Source: ZC4RG35 sp041747855 (lineage in GTDB: Bacteria; Actinomycetota; Acidimicrobiia; Spongiisociales; ZC4RG35). From it: 39,222 nt of DNA. Location of the stretch: assembly GCA_041747855.1 (NCBI GenBank), contig JBGTEJ010000078.1, positions 1 to 39,222 of the forward strand, in the 5' to 3' direction. The notes under the pieces are model-generated. The model ran no database searches. It saw nothing but the letters and a program-made list of their open reading frames with translations, and was not told the DNA's origin. A program made the position numbers and the translations under genes. Below are positions 24,918-33,873 of the stretch, one piece after another (position 1 is the first letter of the stretch; the number at the start of each line of letters is the position of its first letter).

Positions 24918-26051
24918 TTATCGGGGTGGGAGACCCAACACGGCCCTATGGACCATATCGGTCAGGAGGGGGCGGGCCACCGACAACCGGTCGGGGGTCT
25001 CAGCGATCACGCCTGCGTCCGCGAGACGCTGCCCCTCCGGCGAGGCGGCCAGGGCGCGAGTCCCCTCCCCGTGGGCTACTCCGACCCGACGTCTCAGCCC
25101 GACAAATAGCCGGTCGACCTCCAGATCCCAACCGGAAAGCTCATCCTCACCCGCCCTCGCCGGCCTCGAAGATTCGACCGCAGCCAAGTAGGCGTCGAGA
25201 CGTCGGAGATTCCTGAATCTGACATGATCACGGAATCCGTGGGCACCGTTCCCGTAGGCGAGGTACTCCCCTTGGGCCCAAACAGTGAGGTTGTATCGGC
25301 ACTCCATGTCGGGTTGGGCCCAGTTGGAGACCTCATACTGAAGGAAACCGGCATCGGCCAAAGTCGCCTGAGCCTTCTCGTAGCGATCCGCCTGCTGGTC
25401 AGGGTCCGGGGCCGGTGCACCGGCGTTGACCTCCCTCCCCAACGGGGTTCCGCGCTCGACGGTCAGCGAGTAACACGAGATGTGGTCGACTTCCAGGCCG
25501 AGGGCGGCTTCCAGAGTGGCCCCCCAGGATGAATCCGTCTCGCCCGGACTCCCGTATATGAGGTCGACCGAGACATTCTCGAACCCAGCCTGACGTGCCG
25601 CCGCCACTGCCTCGACGATCTGGGGTGCCTGATGACGGCGACCCAGATATAGGAGGACAAGGCCGTCGAAGCTCTGAGCCCCGAATGAGACCCGGTTGAA
25701 GCCGACCGACCTGAACTCACGGGCTCGGTCGGCAGTGAAGTCCTCGGGATTGGCTTCGAGGCTGACCTCAGCGTCAGGTGTCACTCCGTGTTTGTCCGAA
25801 AGAGCGTCGAGCAGCACCCCCAGTTCTGAAGCAGGGACATGGCTCGGCGTGCCACCCCCGAAGAAGACCGCGTCGAGGGGTCTCCACTGAGAATCTCCGG
25901 CGATCTCTGATCTGACCGCGGAGATGTACCTGGGTATCAAGTGATCCTGGCCTTCGACCACGGCGAAATCGCAATATGGGCAGACCCGGGAACAGAAGGG
26001 CATGTGGACGTAGCAGGCCGCACTGGTGGCGAACCTGTCGTAAAGGTGCAT
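24918..26051 (-). CDS. hemW: Radical SAM protein HemW (coproporphyrinogen III oxidase-like)
   Basis: A 377-residue radical SAM protein with the cluster motif C20-x3-C24-x2-C27 (CSRVCPYC) behind VHMPF. It has GGGTPSHVP, an E-P-D-like region LEANPEDFT, GVNR-like GFNRVSFGAQSF and DLIYGSPGET. The Cys motif and the YxHxPFC layout fit HemW, a heme chaperone, rather than genuine HemN, which is longer. The gene start (ATG 26051) overlaps the lepA stop by one base (TGATG). lepA-hemW-hrcA-dnaJ is a common conserved order. Confidence 0.92.
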   Translation of the reverse strand: MHLYDRFATSAACYVHMPFCSRVCPYCDFAVVEGQDHLIPRYISAVRSEIAGDSQWRPLDAVFFGGGTPSHVPASELGVLLDALSDKHGVTPDAEVSLEANPEDFTADRAREFRSVGFNRVSFGAQSFDGLVLLYLGRRHQAPQIVEAVAAARQAGFENVSVDLIYGSPGETDSSWGATLEAALGLEVDHISCYSLTVERGTPLGREVNAGAPAPDPDQQADRYEKAQATLADAGFLQYEVSNWAQPDMECRYNLTVWAQGEYLAYGNGAHGFRDHVRFRNLRRLDAYLAAVESSRPARAGEDELSGWDLEVDRLFVGLRRRVGVAHGEGTRALAASPEGQRLADAGVIAETPDRLSVARPLLTDMVHRAVLGLPPR

Positions 26052-27856
26052 CAGTCGTCGTCGACCCTGAGGGCGGCAACGAACGCTTCCTGAGGAACCT
26101 CCACCGAGCCCACCATCTTCATCCGCTTCTTGCCTTCCTTCTGACGCTCCAGCAGCTTCTTCTTCCGGGTTATGTCACCGCCATAACACTTGGCTGTCAC
26201 ATCTTTCCGGCGCGCCTTGACCGTCTCCCTGCTGATGATCCGACCACCGATCGTGGCCTGGATGGGCACATCGAACAGTTGGCGGGGTATCAGGGATTGA
26301 AGACGAACGGTCATCTTCTTGCCGTACTCAGATGCCTTGTCGGCATGGACGATGGCTGAGAAGGCATCGACGGGTACCCCGTTGAGGAGGATGTCGACCT
26401 TGACCAGATTGGCTTCGCGATATCCGCTCGGCTCATAGTCGAGTGAGGCGTACCCCTTGGTCTTCGACTTGAGCAGGTCAAAGAAGTCGAAAACGATCTC
26501 GCCTAGAGGGATCTCGAAGTCGAGCTCCACCCGCTCCCGACTCAGATAGTTCATGCCCCCAACCACGGCCCTCCTAGTGGTGGCCAGCTCCATGATCGGG
26601 CCGACGAACTCGGTCGGGGTGATGATCATCGCCTTCACGAAAGGCTCGGCAATGCTCTTGCGGGCGTTCGGATCGGGTAGGTCCTGAGGTGACTTTATGG
26701 TGACGAGTTCGCCTTCGGGCAGTGTCACTTGATAGGCGACGGAGGGTGCTGTTGCCACCAGATCGAGGTCGTACTCCCGCTCCAGACGTTCGCGGACGAT
26801 CTCCATGTGGAGTAGCCCCAGGAAACCGACCCTGAAACCAAACCCGAGAGCACGGGAAGTCTCCGGCTCCCACGATAGGGAAGCATCGTTGAGACGGAGT
26901 TTCTCCAACGCCTCTCTCAGTTTCTCGAAGTCGTCCCCATCCGTTGGAAACACACCCGAGAACACCATGGGCTTGGGTTCCGTGTAGCCCGGCAGAGCTT
27001 GTTCGGCCCGACGACGTGAGTGGGTGATGGTGTCGCCGACCTTGATCCTGTCGATCTCTTTGACCCCGGTTATCAGATAGGCCACCTCACCCGGGCCGAT
27101 CTGCGGAACAGGCAGGGCTTTGGGGGTGAGAAACCCGATCTCGGTGGCATCGTGGGTCTCCCCTGTTGCCATGAACCGTATGGAGTCCCCGACACCGAGT
27201 TGACCGTCCATGACGCGGATGTAACAGACCACCCCTCTGAAGGCATCGAAGTACGAGTCAAATACGAGGGCCCGGAGGGGCGCATCGCGGTCCCCGGTGG
27301 GAGGTGGAACCTGACGGACGAGCTCTTCGAGCAACTCGTCGACACCGAAACCAGTCTTGGCTGAGAGACGCAAGACGTCATCCGCCGAACCACCGAGAAT
27401 GTTGACCAGCTCCCCGGAAACCCGTTCCGGATCGGCCGCGGGAAGATCCATCTTGTTGAGGGCCGGGATCACTTCGAGTCCGGCCTCGATCGCGAGATAG
27501 GCGTTGGCGAGAGTCTGCGCCTGAACCCCTTGCGCCGCGTCGGCAAGGAGCAGGGCTCCTTCACAGGCCGCCAGCGAACGACTGACCTCGTAAGAGAAGT
27601 CGACATGACCTGGAGTGTCGATCAGGTTGAGCACATATTTCTCACCGCTGGGAGAGTCGTAATTGAGTCTCACCGTCTGGGCTTTGATGGTTATACCCCG
27701 TTCCCGCTCCAGATCCATGGTGTCCAGGACTTGCTCACGCATCTCACGTTCGGTTATGGCACCGGTCCGCTCCAAGAGCCGATCGGCCAGGGTCGATTTG
27801 CCGTGGTCGATATGGGCGATGATGGAGAAATTACGGATGCGCGTTTGGTCGGTCAT
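26051..27856 (-). CDS. lepA: Elongation factor 4 (LepA)
   Basis: A 601-residue ribosome-associated GTPase. G1 is AHIDHGKSTLADRLL, followed by RERGITIKAQTVRL (switch region) and DTPGHVDFSYEVSRSLAACEG, then NKMDLP. The LepA-specific C-terminal domain ends GDITRKKKLLERQKEGKKRMK. The frame extends to 27979, but residues before MTDQTRIRNFSIIAHIDHG have no family character, so the ATG at 27856 is chosen. It is divergent from rpsT with a 147-bp gap that must hold both promoters. Confidence 0.97.
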   Translation of the reverse strand: MTDQTRIRNFSIIAHIDHGKSTLADRLLERTGAITEREMREQVLDTMDLERERGITIKAQTVRLNYDSPSGEKYVLNLIDTPGHVDFSYEVSRSLAACEGALLLADAAQGVQAQTLANAYLAIEAGLEVIPALNKMDLPAADPERVSGELVNILGGSADDVLRLSAKTGFGVDELLEELVRQVPPPTGDRDAPLRALVFDSYFDAFRGVVCYIRVMDGQLGVGDSIRFMATGETHDATEIGFLTPKALPVPQIGPGEVAYLITGVKEIDRIKVGDTITHSRRRAEQALPGYTEPKPMVFSGVFPTDGDDFEKLREALEKLRLNDASLSWEPETSRALGFGFRVGFLGLLHMEIVRERLEREYDLDLVATAPSVAYQVTLPEGELVTIKSPQDLPDPNARKSIAEPFVKAMIITPTEFVGPIMELATTRRAVVGGMNYLSRERVELDFEIPLGEIVFDFFDLLKSKTKGYASLDYEPSGYREANLVKVDILLNGVPVDAFSAIVHADKASEYGKKMTVRLQSLIPRQLFDVPIQATIGGRIISRETVKARRKDVTAKCYGGDITRKKKLLERQKEGKKRMKMVGSVEVPQEAFVAALRVDDD

Positions 27857-28003
27857 ATCCAGTGGAGTTCCGGTCCAGATCGATGTGATGCACCCGGCAT
27901 CGGTCCGATCCGAGTCTCGGTCACCAGGTACCAGATACCGAGTGCCGGTACTGCAAGACACATTGTAGGTACTCGGCAACGACAGCTAGAGTCGGTTCGT
28001 CAA

Positions 28004-28252
28004 ATGGCCAATATCAAGTCACAAAAGAAGCGCAATCGGCAGAGCGAGAACCTCCGCCAGCGCAACAAGTCGACCAAGAGTGAACTGAGGACTTCGATCA
28101 AGAAGGTCGACCAGGCTGTAGCTGCCGGCGAATCCTCTGCCGAGGCCCTCCTCCAGGCTCAGAAAACGATCGACAAGGCCGCTCAGAAAGGGGTCATCCA
28201 CCCCAACGCCGCGGCTCGTAAGAAGTCACGCCTCGCCAAGTCGGCCCGCTGA
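28004..28252 (+). CDS. rpsT: 30S ribosomal protein S20
   Basis: An 82-residue basic protein, MANIKSQKKRNRQSENLR at the start and GVIHPNAAARKKSRLAKS at the end, both typical of S20, which binds 16S rRNA early in 30S assembly. The larger open frame (from 27530) overlaps lepA and is not used; the ATG at 28004 is the family start. It runs opposite to its neighbours, divergent from lepA and convergent with holA, as often seen in Actinobacteria. A perfect GC-rich hairpin follows the stop at 28271-28290. Confidence 0.96.
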   Translation: MANIKSQKKRNRQSENLRQRNKSTKSELRTSIKKVDQAVAAGESSAEALLQAQKTIDKAAQKGVIHPNAAARKKSRLAKSAR

Positions 28253-28270
28253 CTCAACGCACCAGGTCAG

Positions 28271-28290
28271 TCGCCGGGGTCGCCCGGCGA
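28271..28290. terminator. GC-rich hairpin between rpsT and holA
   Basis: TCGCCGGG, loop GTCG, CCCGGCGA forms a perfect 8-bp stem in the 42-bp gap between two converging genes. It lacks a T-run on either strand, so it would be a U-tract-less, possibly bidirectional terminator. Confidence 0.5.
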
Positions 28291-28294
28291 GAGA

Positions 28295-29275
28295 TCAGGA
28301 ATACCAACGACAGAACGCCACTGTCAGACGTTCCAGAGTCACTCTATGAACATCCTCGGGTTGAGTCTTGATGACCCTGTCCGCTCTGAGAAGGGCACGC
28401 TGGGCATTGCGTAGGGCGGACTCCTTGACCTTCCCCCGATTCTTCCACACCATGGCCAACTGACGATCTGAGCCTGTCCCCACCCAGCTCTTGAATGTCG
28501 CCTCATCGGGTGCTGCCAATGCCAACGAGCGGCGCTTCAAGTCGCTCTCGAGTGTGGCCAGGTAGACCAGTGGGTGTCCGTGAACGAGAAAGTCGGACAA
28601 CCGTCTCAGGGCCTCCCCCACGTTGCCACGACCGACGGCGTCAGTGATCTGCCATGGCGGCTCGTCGGGTCGATTCTTGAACCGATTGATGATCATGTCG
28701 GCGGTGATCCTTCCACCAACCTCGACCAACTGGTCGAGTGCCTGACCGATGCTGGCGGTGTCGGTTCCGTAACGTTGGATCAGGGCATCTATCGCCGTCT
28801 TGTCCATTTCTATCTTGCGGGTGCGTACCTCCGTGGCTACCCAACCGGCGACATCGCGCTCCCACAGCTTGGCGATCGAGACCGTGTCGCCCCTCTCTTT
28901 GACCATGGCGACGAGGGACCGATTCAGGGCACCGGTTGACACCAGCACCACCTCAGTGGAGTCGAGGTCAGCTGACTCCAGTAGCTCGATGAGAGTGTCT
29001 ACTTCGGATTTCTGGAGGTTCTGGGCGTCCACGATCTCGAGACCTTGACGCCCCCCGAAGAGCGAGCCGGACTGGAGCAGCGGGATGATCGGCTCCAGTT
29101 CGACCCGGATAGGACCATCGCCGTCCTCACCGGCACCACGACCAGGTACATCGACCCGCACGACATCGGACGAATCGACCTCGGCGTCGGCCAGGTACTT
29201 ACGCGCCGTCTGCAGCATCCGTTCACGCTCGCCGGGGCCAGCGTTCGAAGGCCCAACGACAGCTAACAACGACAT
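28295..29275 (-). CDS. holA: DNA polymerase III subunit delta
   Basis: A 326-residue clamp-loader subunit that opens the beta clamp. The N-terminal AAA-like domain shows SLFGGRQGLEIVDAQNL and LDSTEVVLVSTGALNRSLV. The middle has ALIQRYGTDTASIGQALDQLVEV and GRGNVGEALRRLSDFLVHGHPLVYLATLESDLKRRSLALA, a typical delta-family block. The frame is open to 29395, but the ATG at 29275 (MSLLAVVGPS) gives the normal start and avoids overlap with the folP-like gene. It lies 16 bp downstream of that gene and converges on rpsT. Confidence 0.9.
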   Translation of the reverse strand: MSLLAVVGPSNAGPGERERMLQTARKYLADAEVDSSDVVRVDVPGRGAGEDGDGPIRVELEPIIPLLQSGSLFGGRQGLEIVDAQNLQKSEVDTLIELLESADLDSTEVVLVSTGALNRSLVAMVKERGDTVSIAKLWERDVAGWVATEVRTRKIEMDKTAIDALIQRYGTDTASIGQALDQLVEVGGRITADMIINRFKNRPDEPPWQITDAVGRGNVGEALRRLSDFLVHGHPLVYLATLESDLKRRSLALAAPDEATFKSWVGTGSDRQLAMVWKNRGKVKESALRNAQRALLRADRVIKTQPEDVHRVTLERLTVAFCRWYS

Positions 29276-29291
29276 GTCTTCAAGGTAGTCG

Positions 29292-30092
29292 CTAGATCCG
29301 ACCGAAAAGACGCGCCAGGTCGCAGGCCATCTCGACATCGTGGACCCTGATGATGTCGGCCTCGTGCTCGAGGGCCAAGGCGATGTATGCGGCAACCCAG
29401 TGGTCGTGGGCTTTACGCGGGATCGGAGTCAGCAGAGGCTTCCCGAGCGCTCGGAGGTGATGCGACCCTGCGATCACCTCCAGCTGCATCCTGGTGTAGG
29501 CCTGGTAGTCGCCCCGATAGTTGAGGGCAATGCCCGGGTCGATGATCACGTTCTCGATGCCCTCTTCACTCAACTCTTCGAGGAGAGCGCTGAACCGGGC
29601 GGCGGTGACCTCTGCCTTGTCGGAGCGTATCTCCACCTCTCCCACCTGGTGCGGGTTGGCTGCCTCGACATAGACCGCAATAGCGGCCAACCCGGCGGTG
29701 GCCACCACCTTGCGCATGGCGGGGTCGGTCAACCCTCCGGTGTCGTTGATGATCACGGCACCGGCACTTGCCGCCGCTGACGCCACTTGGGGCTTCCAGG
29801 TGTCGATTGCGACCAAGTGAGCTTCGGAGGTCAGGGCCTCGATCGCCGGAACTACTCGGGCTATCTCTTCTTCGATTGCGATCGTCGGGTTGTCGTAGTG
29901 GGACGATTGGCCACCGATGTCGATGAGGGTCGCTCCCCAATCACGGTAACGCGCTGCCATCGCCCGGACCTGGTCAGGGGTCGTCGCAACGGTGGACAGG
30001 TTCTTCGACTCGGGTGAGGTGTTTATGACGCCCATCACATAGGTGACATCCCCGAGTGGGAGGGCGGTGTCGGCTAATACCAGGTCGGCCAC
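29292..30092 (-). CDS. Dihydropteroate synthase-like pterin-binding protein
   Basis: A 266-residue TIM-barrel protein of the pterin-binding (DHPS/FolP) family. Family motifs are present but changed: MGVINTSPES instead of MGVLNVTPDSF, DIGGQSSHYDNP instead of DIGGESTRPG, IDTWKP, IINDTGG, DPGIALNY, a PIPRKAHDH in place of the G-x-S-R-K loop, and an intact RVHDV end. The MH motif of true DHPS is replaced by YVEAANPH. The changes fall in the loops that bind p-aminobenzoate and the diphosphate, so the enzyme may not make dihydropteroate. It lies 9 bp downstream of comEC. It starts with GTG. Whether another, standard folP exists elsewhere in the genome cannot be seen. Confidence 0.8.
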   Translation of the reverse strand: MADLVLADTALPLGDVTYVMGVINTSPESKNLSTVATTPDQVRAMAARYRDWGATLIDIGGQSSHYDNPTIAIEEEIARVVPAIEALTSEAHLVAIDTWKPQVASAAASAGAVIINDTGGLTDPAMRKVVATAGLAAIAVYVEAANPHQVGEVEIRSDKAEVTAARFSALLEELSEEGIENVIIDPGIALNYRGDYQAYTRMQLEVIAGSHHLRALGKPLLTPIPRKAHDHWVAAYIALALEHEADIIRVHDVEMACDLARLFGRI

Positions 30093-30101
30093 CTGGCCAG
30101 G

Positions 30102-32060
30102 TTATAGACCCACAGATACATCACCGTCGAGATCGGTGCGGAACACCACAGCTCCGGTCGACCGAAACAGGTCTATGACCCATGGGGCTGGGTGGCCGAA
30201 CTGGTTCGGACCTACGGAAACGATTGCTTCTCGGGCCCCTACCGAGACCAGCCAGTCGGGATCGGAGGTGGCGGCACCCTGATGGGGGACCTTGAGGATG
30301 TCGGCCTTGAGATGGCTCAACTCCTGCTGGGCGATGACTTCGATGTCCCCGGAAAGGAGAATGGAATGACGGGGGCCCTCGACCGTCAGCACTATCGACT
30401 GATCGTTGGGAGACGCATACCGACGCAGAGGCCCGTCCACTCTCAATGCCAGGGTTCCCAACACCCTCGTCTCACCGACGTTTGGCCGGTGTACGGGCAC
30501 ACCCCACTGCTCGGCCCGTGTGAAGAACTCTCGAGATGACGCGGTCTCGTGGGGCTGCGACGCTGCCCAGATCTCACCGATCGGAATCCGACCGAAGAGA
30601 CCGGTGAGTCCCGAGACATGATCGGCGTGAACATGGCTGAGAATGACCAACTCCAGAGAGCGCACCCCGTATTGACGCATCTTGCCGAGGAGCACGGCCG
30701 GGTCGGGCCCCCCATCCACGAGTGCAAACCGCCCCCCGCCCCCGTGCACCAGGATCGAGTCTCCCTGACCGACATCCAGCACCACCACTCCGGGGTCCGG
30801 CAATGGCGAGCCCGAGGAAAAGATGAGGACGACGACAAGGGAGGAGACTCCGACCGCTATCCATGATCTCGAACCTCGCCACATGAGACCGACAGCTCCC
30901 ACCAGTCCCAAGGCGATAGCCGGGACGACGGTGAGTTGAGGAAGGGTTGCAGCACTCCTCGAGATGGTGAGTACGGCCCCAGCGAGGTGGGCGCTGAGAT
31001 CAACGACGGGGCCGACACCGGCTACGCCGACGGCCCCCAATACGGTCGAAGCCGCTACCAGTGGCGAGGCCACGAGGTTGGTCAGCGGTGAAAAGAGCGG
31101 GATCGCCCCGAAGTGGAACAACAGCAATGGGGCCACGGACACCTGGGCCCCGCATGTGACCGCAAGAGCTCGATGGACCTTTCCTCCGTTGGTCGGCCAT
31201 CGGGCACCTACCAGGACACCCGCTGTGGCAGCAACCGACAGTTGGAACCCGACGTTCCCCGTTATCGCCGGGTCACTGACGACCAGGGCAACGACTGCGA
31301 GTGAGAGCAACTGCCACGCTTCGAATACCACACCAACCAGTCGTCCTACGAGTGCCAGACCGGCCATAACCGATGCCCGGAGTACCGAGGGTTCGAAACG
31401 GGTTGCCGCGGCGTAGATCGGAAGACCGACGAGTCCGATCAGTGCCCTCCGCCTGGGTTCCATCGAGAGCGGACCAGTAGCCAAAGCGAGGAGTATCAGG
31501 AACAGAGCAACATTCGAACCGCTCACCGCTACGAAGTGACTCAGCCCGCTGAGTCGCATCGCTTCGACATCGCTTCGATCCAGTTCCGACGTATCGCCGA
31601 TCAGGAACCCAGCCAGGAGGGCCCGCCCATCGTCGAACGGTTCGAGGTTCCGCATCACGTGGTCCCGAACGGCCGTGCCCACCCGCAACGGCACGGCGGC
31701 TCCCCCCGGTTCCAATGTCAGAGTCCGTACCTTCACCCGGGACCGATGGTGAACCCCTCTGGCAGTACCCGCCTCGCCATCGGCGCTGCCTTCGAAGACG
31801 ACCCGGTGACCCATCGCCAGGTCGAAGTCCCTGGCCAGATCGATGAGGAGTGTTCCTTCACCCGTGGCGACCAATGCCCAATGGCCGTATCGGCCCTCGA
31901 TGACGTCGGTTATCAGGACACCACCGGACTCCACCCTGCCAGCCGGTATAGGGTCCGGAACCGGGTCGGGAACGATCACGGCGGCCAGGATCCAAACCGC
32001 GGCCGCGACAGCAAGCCATGGCCAGGAGACGGTCGGCGGGAAAGCCGAATGCTTCGTCAC
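30102..32060 (-). CDS. comEC: ComEC/Rec2 DNA-uptake channel
   Basis: A 652-residue polytopic membrane protein. Residues 12-30 form the first helix. A small OB-like region follows, then the Competence domain core (LSHFVAVSGSNVALFLIL, GFQLSVAATAGVLVG, FHFGAIPLFSPLTNLVASPLV) with many helices. A C-terminal metallo-beta-lactamase domain has LDVGQGDSILV and the metal motif H476-x-H478-x-D480-H481 (SHVHADH). ComEC carries single-stranded DNA across the membrane in natural transformation. GTG start, overlapping the comEA stop by 4 nt. All parts look intact. Confidence 0.93.
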   Translation of the reverse strand: MTKHSAFPPTVSWPWLAVAAAVWILAAVIVPDPVPDPIPAGRVESGGVLITDVIEGRYGHWALVATGEGTLLIDLARDFDLAMGHRVVFEGSADGEAGTARGVHHRSRVKVRTLTLEPGGAAVPLRVGTAVRDHVMRNLEPFDDGRALLAGFLIGDTSELDRSDVEAMRLSGLSHFVAVSGSNVALFLILLALATGPLSMEPRRRALIGLVGLPIYAAATRFEPSVLRASVMAGLALVGRLVGVVFEAWQLLSLAVVALVVSDPAITGNVGFQLSVAATAGVLVGARWPTNGGKVHRALAVTCGAQVSVAPLLLFHFGAIPLFSPLTNLVASPLVAASTVLGAVGVAGVGPVVDLSAHLAGAVLTISRSAATLPQLTVVPAIALGLVGAVGLMWRGSRSWIAVGVSSLVVVLIFSSGSPLPDPGVVVLDVGQGDSILVHGGGGRFALVDGGPDPAVLLGKMRQYGVRSLELVILSHVHADHVSGLTGLFGRIPIGEIWAASQPHETASSREFFTRAEQWGVPVHRPNVGETRVLGTLALRVDGPLRRYASPNDQSIVLTVEGPRHSILLSGDIEVIAQQELSHLKADILKVPHQGAATSDPDWLVSVGAREAIVSVGPNQFGHPAPWVIDLFRSTGAVVFRTDLDGDVSVGL

Positions 32061-32608
32061 GGGACGGCAATCAGGTCCCGGATAGCTGCCAGCTTGGCCT
32101 CACCGATGCCGGGGACACCCAAGAGGTCCTCAACCGTGCCGAACGGGCCATTCTGGTCGCGAAACGCCACGATCCGCCCAGCCAATACCGGGCCTACCCC
32201 AGGGAGCGTCTCGAGCTCGGTGGCAGTCGCCCGGTTCACCGGGACCTTGGCACTTCCTCCCACTCCCGAAACGATCCGATCACTATCCGGACCGGGAACG
32301 AGGATCTGTTGCCCAGCGGACACGGGACTAGCCAAATTCACCGCTTCAACCAGGGCGCCCGGTTTGAGGCCCCCTGCGGCAAGAATGGCGTCCACTACCA
32401 GCGACCCTGCCGGGACCGAGACCACCCCTGGTGAGGTGACCCACCCGGCGACATGGATCTCAACTGTTGCCAGCCTGTTTGGTGTTGAAGAGCTCGGCGG
32501 AGAAAGCGGCTCACTGGCTCCCTGGAGCAAACCGAGCGCAGCCCCAACCACACCACCGGCCACGCATAGGACCACCGCCAGACGACCCTGGCTCTCCCCT
32601 CTCCTCAT
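32057..32608 (-). CDS. comEA: ComEA-like DNA-binding competence protein
   Basis: A 183-residue protein with one N-terminal membrane helix (about 8-27), an SLBB-type domain (48-105, AGWVTSPGVVSVPAGSLV) and a C-terminal pair of helix-hairpin-helix motifs (VNRATATELETLPGVGPVLAGRIVAFR and LLGVPGIGEAKLAAI). It binds incoming double-stranded DNA at the cell surface. It is coupled to comEC by a 4-nt overlap. It diverges from the PPK2 gene across 58 bp. Confidence 0.93.
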   Translation of the reverse strand: MRRGESQGRLAVVLCVAGGVVGAALGLLQGASEPLSPPSSSTPNRLATVEIHVAGWVTSPGVVSVPAGSLVVDAILAAGGLKPGALVEAVNLASPVSAGQQILVPGPDSDRIVSGVGGSAKVPVNRATATELETLPGVGPVLAGRIVAFRDQNGPFGTVEDLLGVPGIGEAKLAAIRDLIAVP

Positions 32609-32666
32609 CCGGACCTACATACAGGATCGCGGCGCGAGTGTGAATCCCTTTGAATATGGTGGGGAT

Positions 32667-33479
32667 ATGCTCGACGTGTCGCCCTTCCTGGTCAGCCCCG
32701 GTACCGAAGCCTCACTCTCGAGCCGGAGTCCGCGCGACACCACCGGTTTCGAGGGGACCAAGGAGTCCTCGAGAGACATCTTGTCACCGATACAGAAACG
32801 TCTCGACTTCCTGCAGCACAGGCTTTGGGCGGAGGGAAAGCGGGGCCTCCTCGTGGTGCTCCAGGGCCTGGACACCTCGGGGAAGGATGGCACCATCCGC
32901 CACGTTTTCCGGGGGGTCAACCCTCAAGGGGTGAAAGTCTGGTCGTTCGTCAAGCCCAGTTCGCTCGAGCTCTCCCATGACTATCTGTGGCGGGTACACC
33001 AACGTACCCCGGCACGGGGAGCGATCGTGATCTTCAACCGCTCCCACTACGAGGACGTGCTGGTGGTCAGGGTCAACAACCTGGTCCCTGAAGAACAGTG
33101 GTCCAGACGCTATGAACACATCAACGCTTTTGAGAAGATGCTCAGCGATGAAGGGACGGTGATCGTCAAGTTCTTCCTGCATATCTCCAAGGATGAGCAG
33201 AGGGAGAGGCTTCAGGAGAGGGTCAACGACGACCTGAAGAACTGGAAGTTCTCGGAGTCGGACCTCGAGACGAGGCGGCAGTGGGACCTCTATGAGCAGG
33301 CCTACGAAACGGCGCTGTCCCGGACATCGACCGACTCTGCCCCTTGGTACGTGGTACCGGCGGATCGAAAGTGGTTCAGGAACTTGGTCATCTCCCAGAT
33401 CCTGGTGGAGACGTTGGAGAGTATGAACCTGAGCGACCCGCCAACGAACCCCTACCTGGAGGGGTTGGTCATCGAGTGA
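32667..33479 (+). CDS. Polyphosphate kinase 2 family protein
   Basis: A 270-residue PPK2-family phosphotransferase that moves phosphate between polyphosphate and nucleotides. Walker A is GLDTSGKDG (67-75), the lid/Walker B area FNRSHYEDVLVVRV (123-136), and the ending SRTSTDSAPWYVVPADRKWFRN matches the family. The start is chosen at ATG 32667 (GGTGGGG six bases before it); a GTG at 32640 is possible. The long frame further upstream overlaps comEA/comEC and is discarded. The last 11 bases overlap the 3' end of the convergent metallopeptidase-like gene. The substrate class (ADP, AMP or GDP) is not decided by the sequence I can read. Confidence 0.92.
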   Translation: MLDVSPFLVSPGTEASLSSRSPRDTTGFEGTKESSRDILSPIQKRLDFLQHRLWAEGKRGLLVVLQGLDTSGKDGTIRHVFRGVNPQGVKVWSFVKPSSLELSHDYLWRVHQRTPARGAIVIFNRSHYEDVLVVRVNNLVPEEQWSRRYEHINAFEKMLSDEGTVIVKFFLHISKDEQRERLQERVNDDLKNWKFSESDLETRRQWDLYEQAYETALSRTSTDSAPWYVVPADRKWFRNLVISQILVETLESMNLSDPPTNPYLEGLVIE

Positions 33480-33873
33480 GGTCCCGGTAACGCTGCTCCA
33501 CGTCCCGGGCCTCGACCTCGAGACGGTTGGCCCGGTAGGCCTCATTGTGCGAGAGACCCTTTCTGCGACCTCTGAGATACTCGGTCACGTATCTGCGAAG
33601 GAAACCGAAGAACCCGTAGTCCGACCACTGGCGCACGTGGACCAACTCGTGGACCATCAGGTACTTGAGCAGACGGGGATCACCGACCAGGAGCTGGGGG
33701 TCGAGATAGATCTTGCGTCTCGTGGCCATGGCCCCGATACCTTTCGGCCACAACCATCTCAGAAGACGTGGTGCTGCGGTGACTCGAACCCACACCGGGT
33801 CGATCGGGTGAAGTTCGGCGGCCACCACCACCGGGTCGAGCCCACCCGCGGTGAGAAAGTAGCTTGCCCTCAC
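33469..33873 (-). CDS. Small HExxH metallopeptidase-like protein
   Basis: A 134-residue protein with a zinc-peptidase motif HELVHVRQW (His75, Glu76, His79) and a downstream helix with Glu residues (RLEVEARD, 117-124) that could supply the third ligand. The layout resembles short DUF4157-like or SprT-like proteins. There is no signal peptide or membrane segment. The GTG at 33873 overlaps the leuS stop (GTGA), which fixes the start; the longer upstream frame runs antisense-free into leuS and is less likely. The tail overlaps PPK2 by 11 bases on the opposite strand. Substrate unknown. Confidence 0.78.
   Translation of the reverse strand: MRASYFLTAGGLDPVVVAAELHPIDPVWVRVTAAPRLLRWLWPKGIGAMATRRKIYLDPQLLVGDPRLLKYLMVHELVHVRQWSDYGFFGFLRRYVTEYLRGRRKGLSHNEAYRANRLEVEARDVEQRYRDLTR

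Noticed and set aside
31536..32666. Long N-terminal extension of the PPK2 frame
   Set aside because: It runs opposite comEC/comEA and lacks family similarity; PPK2 homology begins after the ATG at 32667.
33775..33805. Sequence resembling a tRNA 3' half (GACTCGAACCCAC)
   Set aside because: It lies within the coding frame of the metallopeptidase-like gene and no acceptor or anticodon arm can be folded around it.
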